Of a stretch of DNA of 57,683 nucleotides, positions 51,756 to 57,683 are shown in pieces (position 1 is the first letter of the stretch; each line of letters opens with the position of its first letter). The stretch is from a bacterium (GTDB lineage: Bacteria; Sumerlaeota; Sumerlaeia; MVZB01), in NCBI GenBank assembly GCA_021372575.1, contig JAJFUE010000087.1:1-57683 (forward strand), written 5' to 3'. A model generated the notes under the pieces. It did not search any database. It saw only the letters and a list, made by a program, of their open reading frames with translations, and was not told where the DNA came from. A program made the position numbers and the translations under genes.

Positions 51756-51796
51756 GTGGCATTTGAATTACGATCCTGAAGCAAATTCAATGCAAA

Positions 51797-51890
51797 GTTA
51801 GTAGGTCGCTTCGGCTCAAAGCGACATTCGTTCGCGTGCTCCCGAGCGATTCAATTCAGATGTCGCTTCGAGCCGAAGCGACCTACTAAC
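51797..51890. repeat. 21-bp perfect inverted repeat (TAGGTCGCTTCG family)
   Basis: Arms 51797-51817 and 51870-51890 are exact complements (GTTAGTAGGTCGCTTCGG side), with further GTCGCTTCG half-sites inside. It fills the gap between the argS and M16 stop codons and ends 2 bases before the latter. Same family as 5383-5424. It probably forms the bidirectional end of both transcripts. Confidence 0.85.
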
Positions 51891-51892
51891 AA

Positions 51893-53347
51893 TCACAGCC
51901 ATTTTTCGGTGAGTTCTTTTTCGGTGATTACGGTCACGGGGCCGATTTGGGTTTCGAGTTCTTTGCGGAGTTCGGCATCGACCGTGCCGACGATCAGCAC
52001 CACGATGCGGTCAGGGTGGAGCGTTTCGCGGGCGGCTTTTTCGATGTCGGAGCCGGTCACGCCGCGCAGGTTTTTCAAATACGTGTCGAGGTAATCGGCG
52101 GGATAGCCGAACGAGTCGAGGCGCATTTTCTGGGTGACGATTTTTTCGGCGGTGTCGAAGAAGAACACAAACGAGTTGATGTCGGACTCGCGCGCGAGCT
52201 GGATTTCTGCGGGCGTCGGCGGCGCCTGCTGCAGTTCGCGGTCGATCCTGAGCATCAGCTCGAGCACGTCCCACGTCGACTCGGTCTTTGTGAGCGCGTA
52301 GTTGAAAAACAGGCCGCGCACGGTGCCCTCGCCGACGTTGCCATAAACCGAGTAGGCCAGCCCGCGCGCCGTCCGCACCTGGCTGAACAGGCGCGACGTG
52401 AACCCGCCCGACATGACGCCGTTGAGCAGCTTGACCGGGAACTTGAGTGGCGAAAATCGGTCGATGCCGAGGTGGCCGAGGTAAATCACGTTCTGGTTGG
52501 TCTCGCGCGGGACGACATAGACGATGGATTTCGCGATCGGCTCGACCTTGGGCGGCGGCGGGAGCTCGGGCTTCGGTTCCTGGATCGAGCCGAAGATTTT
52601 TTCGCCGAGCTTCTTCGCGTCGCCGAAGCTCACCGCGCCGGTCATGCCGAGCTTCATCAGGCTCGGCCGGTAATAGCGGGAGTAGAATGCGCGAAGGTCG
52701 GAGGTTGTGATCGCGTCCAATGTTTTCGGGGTCTGCGTCCAGCCCCATGGGTTCTTGTAGCCATACACGAGCTGCGGGAACAGGGCGCGCGCGACGTCGC
52801 TCGGGACGTCGAGGCGCTGGCGCAAATCGACCTTGGCGCGGCCGACGGACTCGGTGAGCTTGGATTGCGGCAGCGCGGGGTCGGTCAGAATTTCAGCGAG
52901 GAGCGACATGCCCCACTCGAGGTCGGACGGCAAGACGGAGAGGCGGAAGACGGTGCGCTCGCGATCGGTCTCGGTGCTCATTTGCGCGCCGTGCTGATCG
53001 AGCAAGAGGTCGAGCTTGTCGCCGGGCGTACGCGCCGAGCCGCCGGTGCGCATGATGCTGGCGGTGAGCGACGCCAGGCCGACCTTGTCCGGTGCGTCGA
53101 GGACCGACCCGGCCGCAATCTGCACGAGCACGGTGACGAGGCCCGGCTCCTTTTCGCCGAAATAATCGAGCGTGATGCCGTTGGCGAGGGTCGCGTGGCT
53201 GACCTTGGGCGGCGTGAAATCGACTGGCTTGAACTTCATGCCGAAGCGGCCCTCGGCCGTTCCGATTTTGTTTGCCTCGGCCGCCAGCGCGCCTTGGCAG
53301 GCCGCCGCGCACAGCGCCAACACGAGCATGATCACAAGTCGCCTCAT
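51893..53347 (-). CDS. M16 family peptidase-like protein, non-catalytic type
   Basis: 484 residues from the ATG at 53347 (GGAGG upstream). Signal peptide 1-22 (LVIMLVLALCAAACQGALA; a lipobox Cys is also possible). Two M16 domains follow. The usual zinc site HxxEH should lie in the first domain, but the segment reads GLASLTASIMRTGG, so the metal site is lost. The second domain keeps the substrate-binding SGGFTSRLFSQVRTARGLAYSVYG segment. This is the non-catalytic partner type of periplasmic M16B heterodimers; the catalytic partner, usually adjacent, is not in this window. It is divergent from queG. Confidence 0.92.
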   Translation of the reverse strand: MRRLVIMLVLALCAAACQGALAAEANKIGTAEGRFGMKFKPVDFTPPKVSHATLANGITLDYFGEKEPGLVTVLVQIAAGSVLDAPDKVGLASLTASIMRTGGSARTPGDKLDLLLDQHGAQMSTETDRERTVFRLSVLPSDLEWGMSLLAEILTDPALPQSKLTESVGRAKVDLRQRLDVPSDVARALFPQLVYGYKNPWGWTQTPKTLDAITTSDLRAFYSRYYRPSLMKLGMTGAVSFGDAKKLGEKIFGSIQEPKPELPPPPKVEPIAKSIVYVVPRETNQNVIYLGHLGIDRFSPLKFPVKLLNGVMSGGFTSRLFSQVRTARGLAYSVYGNVGEGTVRGLFFNYALTKTESTWDVLELMLRIDRELQQAPPTPAEIQLARESDINSFVFFFDTAEKIVTQKMRLDSFGYPADYLDTYLKNLRGVTGSDIEKAARETLHPDRIVVLIVGTVDAELRKELETQIGPVTVITEKELTEKWL

Positions 53348-53546
53348 CTCATTGCCTCCATCCGCTTTTCTGCAATTCTGCCAGAGCCTGCTCCGCCAAA
53401 TCAATGTGTCGCGTTCACGCGATCGCCCGGAAAACATTCGCAAACCGTTCTGGCATTATGGCAAATCCGGCGGTGGCCATCAATCACGACGGTCCGATTT
53501 TCACATTCCGCTTTCATCGCGGCGCGCATCTGCGGAACAATGAGGC

Positions 53547-54515
53547 ATGATCGAGGATCGCCAACAGCTGCGCGAAACCATCCGGGACGAGGCGCTCGGG
53601 CTTGGTTTCTCGCGCGTCGGGTTTACCGATGCCGAGCCGCTTTCGCAGGCGCAGCGGCGCAGGTGGGAGCGGTGGTTCGAGGAAGACAAGGCGGGCGTGA
53701 TGACGTGGCTTGCGCGGCGCCAGCCGAGGCGCACGCATCCGCGCGACCTGTTGCCGGGCGCGCAGACGGCAATCGTCGTCGCGGCCACGTATTACGACGG
53801 CGATCATCCCGACCCGCCGGCCGGGCGCGGCATCGCCGGCAAGATCGCGCGCTACGCGTGGGGGCGCGATTACCATTACGTGGTGCGCGAGCAACTGGAA
53901 AAGCTCGCGCAAAATATCTCCGATTCGAATCCGGACGAAAAAATTGAATTTTTGATCTGCGTCGATAGCAAGCCGGTCGATGAGCGGGCGCTGGCCGCGC
54001 GCGCCGGGATGGGCTTCATCGGCAAGAACACGATGCTGATTGATCCGGACGGCGGATCGTGGACGCTGCTGGGGGTGATGCTCACGTCGCTGGAATTGCC
54101 GCCGGATGAACCGTTGCGCGCGCCGACGGCGAGCTGCGGGTCGTGCCGGCGCTGCATCGACGCCTGCCCGACGGGCGCGATCACGGCCCCCTACGCGCTC
54201 GACCCGCGCAGGTGCATTTCGTACCTGACGATCGAGCAGCACGACGAGATCCCGGGCGAACTCGCGGAGAAAATGAACGGCTGGGCGTTCGGCTGCGACA
54301 TCTGCCAGGAAGCCTGCCCGTTCAACGTCAAGCCGCTCAAGCGGATGTTATCGGACCTTGCGGCAACGGAAGGGACGGGGCCATGGATGAGCGAAGCGGC
54401 GCTGAATGAAACGCCGAGCGGCAAATCGTTTTTGCGGCGGTGGAGAGAATCGCCGATCACGCGGGCGGGGCTGAAGGGCATGAGGAAGAATTTACGATTG
54501 AGTGAAAAAATTTGA
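53547..54515 (+). CDS. queG: Epoxyqueuosine reductase QueG
   Basis: 322 residues. Reduces epoxyqueuosine in tRNA to queuosine, using cobalamin and two [4Fe-4S] clusters. First cluster CGSCRRCIDACP (then a lone CISYL cysteine), second cluster CDICQEACPFN. The GFSRVGFTDAEPL start and MGFIGKNTMLI segment are typical. ATG at 53547 with GAGG upstream. Length is near the short end of the family (no HEAT-repeat extension). No other queuosine gene is adjacent. Confidence 0.95.
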   Translation: MIEDRQQLRETIRDEALGLGFSRVGFTDAEPLSQAQRRRWERWFEEDKAGVMTWLARRQPRRTHPRDLLPGAQTAIVVAATYYDGDHPDPPAGRGIAGKIARYAWGRDYHYVVREQLEKLAQNISDSNPDEKIEFLICVDSKPVDERALAARAGMGFIGKNTMLIDPDGGSWTLLGVMLTSLELPPDEPLRAPTASCGSCRRCIDACPTGAITAPYALDPRRCISYLTIEQHDEIPGELAEKMNGWAFGCDICQEACPFNVKPLKRMLSDLAATEGTGPWMSEAALNETPSGKSFLRRWRESPITRAGLKGMRKNLRLSEKI

Positions 54516-54633
54516 CGGCTGAAGCCACGGAACGAAAAGCCGGCTAAAGCCGGCTCATCCATTCTTGTTTATGCGTGTACCACCGGCTGAAGCCGGTGGC
54601 AACCCATTCAACCCGCTAAAGCGGGTAATCAAG
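54514..54633. repeat. Dispersed palindrome cluster, copy C (GAAGCCGGC family)
   Basis: GACGGCTGAAGCC, AAGCCGGCTAAAGCCGGCT, spacer, ACCGGCTGAAGCCGGTGGCA, then CCCGCTAAAGCGGG. Follows the queG stop directly and matches copies A and B in module order. CGCAAAAGACGAAAAGGACG words follow. Confidence 0.85.
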
Positions 54634-54765
54634 AGTTTTTTCGAAATAAACACGCAGCGCAAAAGACGAAAAGGACGTAAAAATAGTGCTGATCGAGAGA
54701 TCGGCGTTTTCAGGTTAAATGGTTTTTCCTCGACGACTAAACGGAGGGTTTCCTAGACTGAATTC

Positions 54766-55383
54766 ATGGATGGAACCGACCAGGACCCTTCGGGTGCGGC
54801 GGCAACGATCGATCCGGAGCGCTGGGTCGATGAGCACGGCGACGCGCTTTACCGCTTTGCGTTGATCCGGCTTCGCGATCCCGAGCGTGCGGAGGACATC
54901 GTGCAGGAAACGTTCGCGGCGGCGTTGCACGCGCGCGCGCACTTTGCCGGCCGCTCGACCGAGCGCACGTGGCTCATCGGGATCCTCAAAAGAAAGATCA
55001 TCGATCAGTATCGAAAGCGGTGGCGCGAGGTGCCGGCCACGGAACTCGCCGCCGGCGCCGAAGAAGACCTCGCCGTGCAGTCGATGTTCGACGAGCGCGG
55101 CCACTGGCTCCAGCAATACGGCCCGAATTCATGGTCCAACCCGTCGTCCGCGATCCAGGAAGAGGACTTCTTCCGCACGCTGCACGGCTGCATGGGGGCG
55201 CTGCCGGGGCGGCTCGCCGACGCGTTCACGCTGCGCGAAATCGACAGCATCCCGAGCGACGAAGTGTGTCAGATTCTGGGGATCACGCCGACCAATTTAT
55301 GGGCGATGCTGCACCGCGCGCGCGTTCGTCTGAGGATGTGCATGGAGAAGAACTGGTTCGGCCGGGAAGGAAGCAAGCCATGA
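54766..55383 (+). CDS. ECF-type RNA polymerase sigma factor
   Basis: 205 residues. Sigma-2 (about 25-95: ALYRFALIRLRDPERAEDIVQETF, cut to core RLRDPERAEDIVQETF; TWLIGILKRKIIDQYRKR) and sigma-4 (about 140-195: LPGRLADAFTLREIDSIPSDEVCQILGIT, core FTLREIDSIPSDEVC). The linker between them (about 95-140) is longer than in most ECFs. The stop overlaps the next ATG (ATGA), which encodes a small zinc-binding protein, so the two form a sigma/anti-sigma pair. The -10/-35 specificity and target genes are unknown. Confidence 0.93.
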   Translation: MDGTDQDPSGAAATIDPERWVDEHGDALYRFALIRLRDPERAEDIVQETFAAALHARAHFAGRSTERTWLIGILKRKIIDQYRKRWREVPATELAAGAEEDLAVQSMFDERGHWLQQYGPNSWSNPSSAIQEEDFFRTLHGCMGALPGRLADAFTLREIDSIPSDEVCQILGITPTNLWAMLHRARVRLRMCMEKNWFGREGSKP

Positions 55384-55637
55384 CCAATTGCAGGCAGAGC
55401 TCGGAGTTGTCGTCCCAAAGCCTCGATCGCAAGCTTTCCCTGCGCCAATGGCTGGCTCTCAAGCTTCACACCGCGGCGTGCCCGTTCTGCAAGCGGTTCG
55501 GCGAACACATCGCGATGCTCAAGAATTTCTGTGAAAAATTCGGCGAATGCGGCCACGAGAAGCAGATCACGAACGGGCTCACGCCCGAGGCGCGCAAGCG
55601 CATGAAAGAATCCCTGCGCGGAACGGCCGGGAAGTAA
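55380..55637 (+). CDS. Small zinc-binding (zf-HC2/ZAS-type) anti-sigma factor
   Basis: 85 residues from the ATG at 55380, overlapping the ECF sigma stop by 4 bases. The HTAACPFC segment gives His-x3-Cys-x2-Cys, the zinc anti-sigma (ZAS) signature, and it is preceded by SLRQWLALKLHT as in the zf-HC2 family. Unlike many ECF anti-sigmas it has no membrane helix, so it is soluble and could sense redox or metal state in the cytoplasm. An upstream His or Cys for the fourth zinc ligand is not obvious; Cys4 is a candidate. Confidence 0.85.
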   Translation: MTNCRQSSELSSQSLDRKLSLRQWLALKLHTAACPFCKRFGEHIAMLKNFCEKFGECGHEKQITNGLTPEARKRMKESLRGTAGK

Positions 55638-56035
55638 AGCACTCGGCAAGAAATTCAGAATTCCACACACAGATCAAACCGATTGAACCGATGAACTTAG
55701 CGCGGTCGAGCCGCAACCAAAAGACAAAATTCAGGTCGCGAAATTTACGAAATATTCACGAAAGCCACGAAAAGGAAAACCATGTTTGTCGCAGAGAAGC
55801 AGAGTTTGGCAGAGAGGCAGAGAATATTTCTGAACAGAAGAATTGAACAGGAGGAAACGGAGTAATTTCTATTGGCTGAAATCTCTGTTACCTCTGTTAC
55901 CTCCGTTACCTCTGTTACCTCCGTTGCCTCCTGTTCAAAAATCTTGTCAGGAAAACAGGATTCTGACGGATAGTAGTACGGTTTGATGCGAATCAGCGGG
56001 AATCTGTTTAATCCGTTCAATCAGCGTGAGGAATT
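55638..56035. other. Gene-free stretch with R3 repeat copy 1 (398 bp)
   Basis: Between the anti-sigma gene and the DUF4203-like gene. It holds TTCACGAAAGCCACGAAAAGG words (55753-55774), R3 copy 1 (55785-55955), then an unremarkable AT-richer part. No coding frame is seen. Confidence 0.7.
55785..55955. repeat. Long repeat R3, copy 1, with a TTACCTCTG nonamer array
   Basis: Modules: GCAGAG words, AATATTTCTGAACAGAAGAA, GAACAGGAGGAAACGGAG, TAATTTCTATTGGCTGAAAT, then five TCTGTTACC-type nonamers, TCCTGTTCAAAAATCTTG and TCAGGAAAA. The GAACAGGAGGAAACGGAG and CTCCGTTGCCTCCTGTTC parts are near-complements, so it can fold as a long hairpin. Direct copy at 57531-57683. Confidence 0.88.
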
Positions 56036-56650
56036 TTAATATTTTTCGGGGTGCTCGGAGCGATAGCGCACGGCACGGCGGTCGAATTTCTCGATGTCCA
56101 CGAACCGCCGCACCAGCCCGATTTGAATCGCCAGGAACACGATGAAGCTGACCGGCAGGCCGAGGCCCTGCCATTCCGGCTTGAGCGCGGACGTGAACAG
56201 AATCGCGCCGATCACGGACGTGACGAACGCGACGATGAACCGGCGCAGCTTGACAAGGAGCAGCCCGCCGACCAGCGCGAGCAGGCAGATCGTGACGTAG
56301 GCGCCCATCGATCCGGGCCCGCCGATGTATTCGCGCAGCATCCCGGACTGGATGAAATGAAATCCCGCCGAGCCGCCCAGGATCGCCCCGACCGCGAAGA
56401 AGAAATAGAGCTGCAGCGCGCGCATCAGGAACACGCCGAGAATTGCGCCGAGCACGAGCCCCGCGCCGATGCCGACTGGAATGGCCCACGCCGGCCCCTG
56501 CAGCAGCGTCGCGGCGACATAGCCCAGTGCGGCGCCCGCGCTCGCGCCGATGACGCCGCCGATCAGCGGCAGGCCGGCCCAGTATAAAAGCCAGCCGAAC
56601 AGCCCCAGCGCCAGCCCCAGAACCAGGTATATGATTGATTGGTTATCCAT
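56036..56650 (-). CDS. DUF4203/TMEM198-like membrane protein
   Basis: 204 residues with seven hydrophobic helices, Gly/Ala-rich, including GLPLIGGVIGASAGAALGYVAA (core GGVIGASAGAALG), GIGAGLVLGAILGVFLMRAL and GGLLLVKLRRFIVAFVTS. This pattern of Gly-zipper helices matches the DUF4203/TM7SF3-TMEM198 group. It ends with a charged cytoplasmic-looking tail (RRFVDIEKFDRRAVRYRSEHPE). Function unknown. It is flanked by R3 copies and divergent from recX, with 52 bases between starts. Confidence 0.75.
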   Translation of the reverse strand: MDNQSIIYLVLGLALGLFGWLLYWAGLPLIGGVIGASAGAALGYVAATLLQGPAWAIPVGIGAGLVLGAILGVFLMRALQLYFFFAVGAILGGSAGFHFIQSGMLREYIGGPGSMGAYVTICLLALVGGLLLVKLRRFIVAFVTSVIGAILFTSALKPEWQGLGLPVSFIVFLAIQIGLVRRFVDIEKFDRRAVRYRSEHPEKY

Positions 56651-56702
56651 GGTCAGTTATTTTGAGCCAGTACGCGGCCAGAGGCAAACAAAAAGGGTTC
56701 AC

Positions 56703-57332
56703 ATGTCGATTATCACGGACTTCGAAGTGCAGGGCAAGCGGGTGCCGAAGGTGGTCGTCCACCTCGACGGCGCGCCGTGGGCGACGATCGACGCCGAGAC
56801 GCTCGTGCGCATGGACCTGAGGCGCGGGCAGAAAATCAGCGAGGCGCGCAAGGCGGAAATTTTGCTCGCCGATGAAACGGTCCTGGCGCGCAGGTCGGCG
56901 GCGCGGCATTGCGCAGGCAACCCGAAGACGCGGCGCGAGCTCGAGCATCACCTGATTCGGAAGGGGTTCAGCGTGGCGGCGCGCGAGGCCGCGATTCGCG
57001 AACTGGAATCGAGCGGCACGATCGACGACCCGGTGGTGGCCGGAAGAATCGTGCGGTCGCGGCGGAGCCGCAAGAGCATCGGCCCACTGCGGCTCAAAAT
57101 GGAGCTGGCAATGCGCGGCATCGAAAACCGGGAGGCCGAGAAGCAGATCGATGCGGCGTTCGAGGACGTGAATCTTGTCGAGGAATGCTTGAAACTGGCC
57201 GAGAAAATCAGGGCGAAATACGAGCCGATCGATGTGCCTGCACAGCAGGCGAAAATGGCGCGTTACTTGTTGCGCAGGGGGTATGAGGGAGAAACCGTGC
57301 GCGAAACGATCGAGAGGATGAGGAAAGATTAA
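56703..57332 (+). CDS. recX: Regulatory protein RecX
   Basis: 209 residues from the ATG at 56703 (AAAAGGG upstream); the open frame upstream is not conserved-looking. RecX binds and limits RecA filaments. Three-helix RecX repeats are visible (ARRSAARHCAGNPKTRRELEHHL core KTRRELEHHLIRKGF; GRIVRSRRSRKSIGPLRLKMEL core SIGPLRLKMELAMRGI; QQAKMARYLLRRGYEGETV). The first 60 residues form a beta-rich N-terminal domain (VPKVVVHLDGAPWATID) as in Gram-positive and deep-branching RecX. recA is not adjacent. Confidence 0.9.
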   Translation: MSIITDFEVQGKRVPKVVVHLDGAPWATIDAETLVRMDLRRGQKISEARKAEILLADETVLARRSAARHCAGNPKTRRELEHHLIRKGFSVAAREAAIRELESSGTIDDPVVAGRIVRSRRSRKSIGPLRLKMELAMRGIENREAEKQIDAAFEDVNLVEECLKLAEKIRAKYEPIDVPAQQAKMARYLLRRGYEGETVRETIERMRKD

Positions 57333-57683
57333 AGGCCCCAAAGGTCCCAAAGGACATAAGGAACCAAAGGGGAATGGTTCGATTACGATTACTCCGCAAC
57401 GCGCGAAATTGAATGTAATATGTGAACAAATTCTTTCTCACAGAGAAACAGAGAGACCGAGGCCTTGGCGCAGCGGAGCCGCAACCCAAAAATGCAAACA
57501 CGAAACACACGAAAAAACACGAAAAAAAATTTTGTCGCAGAGATGCAGAGTTGGGCAGAGAAGCAGAGAATATTTCTGAACTGAAGAATTGAACAAGAGG
57601 AAACAGAGGAAACGGAGTAATTTCTTTTGGCTGAAATCTCTGTTACCTCCGTTGCCTCCTGTTCAAAAATCTTGTCAGGAAAA
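57333..57683. other. Gene-free stretch with R3 copy 2, to the window end (351 bp)
   Basis: Starts with CCCAAAGGT/CCCAAAGGA nonamer words (57338-57368), a GATTACGATTAC remnant (57382-57393), CACAGAGAAACAGAG words (57440-57454), CACGAAAC words (57499-57527), then R3 copy 2 (57531 onward), which runs off the window. No coding frame is seen. Confidence 0.75.
57531..57683. repeat. Long repeat R3, copy 2 (cut by the window end)
   Basis: Same modules as 55785-55955 in the same orientation. It differs mainly in unit number: two GAGGAAAC units instead of one, and two or three TTACCTCCG-type nonamers instead of five. The two copies flank the DUF4203-like gene and recX. Confidence 0.88.

Overview
The window is 57.7 kb of GC-rich bacterial chromosome from a diderm. 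It encodes a BamA/Omp85 outer-membrane assembly factor, lipoprotein-type signals, Tat-type signals and the cell-shape genes mreC and mreD. No rRNA, tRNA, CRISPR array, phage gene or transposase was found. The gene content points to an uncultured lineage near the PVC/FCB groups (Sumerlaeota, Hydrogenedentota, Lentisphaerota or Planctomycetota style). The clues are Tat-exported ceramidase-like hydrolases, formylglycine-enzyme-like (SUMF1) proteins, a dockerin, a very large Ser/Thr kinase and pseudopilin-type tail motifs. That placement is an inference and weakly held.

Layout. 1-1710: end of a 2-oxoacid:ferredoxin oxidoreductase operon (korA 3' end, korB, korC). 1807-3840: three small multi-pass membrane proteins of lower GC. 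3845-7794 (- strand): dnaB, rplI, a DUF2232 membrane protein and a histidine phosphatase. 7944-10739: an anchored unknown protein, a decayed copy of its 3' end, and an exported dockerin-SUMF1 protein. 10875-12244: yebC-ruvC. 12709-14459 (-): mreD and mreC. 14668-20817: three tandem paralogous Tat-exported ceramidase-like proteins interrupted by an exported SUMF1 protein. 20917-24509: a zinc-ribbon membrane protein, a cyclase/formamidase, a lipoprotein, and an ArsR-methyltransferase fusion with a clear dyad at its start. 24758-29707: an orphan sensor kinase divergent from bamA. 29898-33814: an Lrp-type regulator, tsaD, a decapeptide-repeat protein and two tandem Rnk-like proteins. 34030-40164: a 1628-residue propeller-TPR-kinase protein divergent from a glycosyltransferase. 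40994-51689: a repeat-invaded protein, a 740-residue putative GH57-like protein, an EIIA protein, a 648-residue unknown coupled to engB, pgi and argS. 51893-57332: a non-catalytic M16 protein, queG, an ECF sigma with a zinc anti-sigma, a DUF4203-like protein and recX.

The most unusual feature of the DNA itself is the intergenic sequence. Nearly every gap is built from degenerate tandem repeats with 6- or 9-base units, in many unrelated families: GATTAC/GAGCAC hexamers, TCCCATAGG-type nonamers, TTACCTCTG nonamers and CACGAAA/GCAGAG words. Larger dispersed palindromic elements of about 30-170 bp recur as well. One nonamer array lies inside a reading frame, where units that are multiples of three keep the frame open.

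Most genes are housekeeping (translation, DNA repair, cell shape, central metabolism). The accessory interest is in the exported hydrolase/SUMF1 cluster, the large kinase, the decapeptide-repeat proteins and the repeat families. All functions are read from motifs by eye; no database search was possible.
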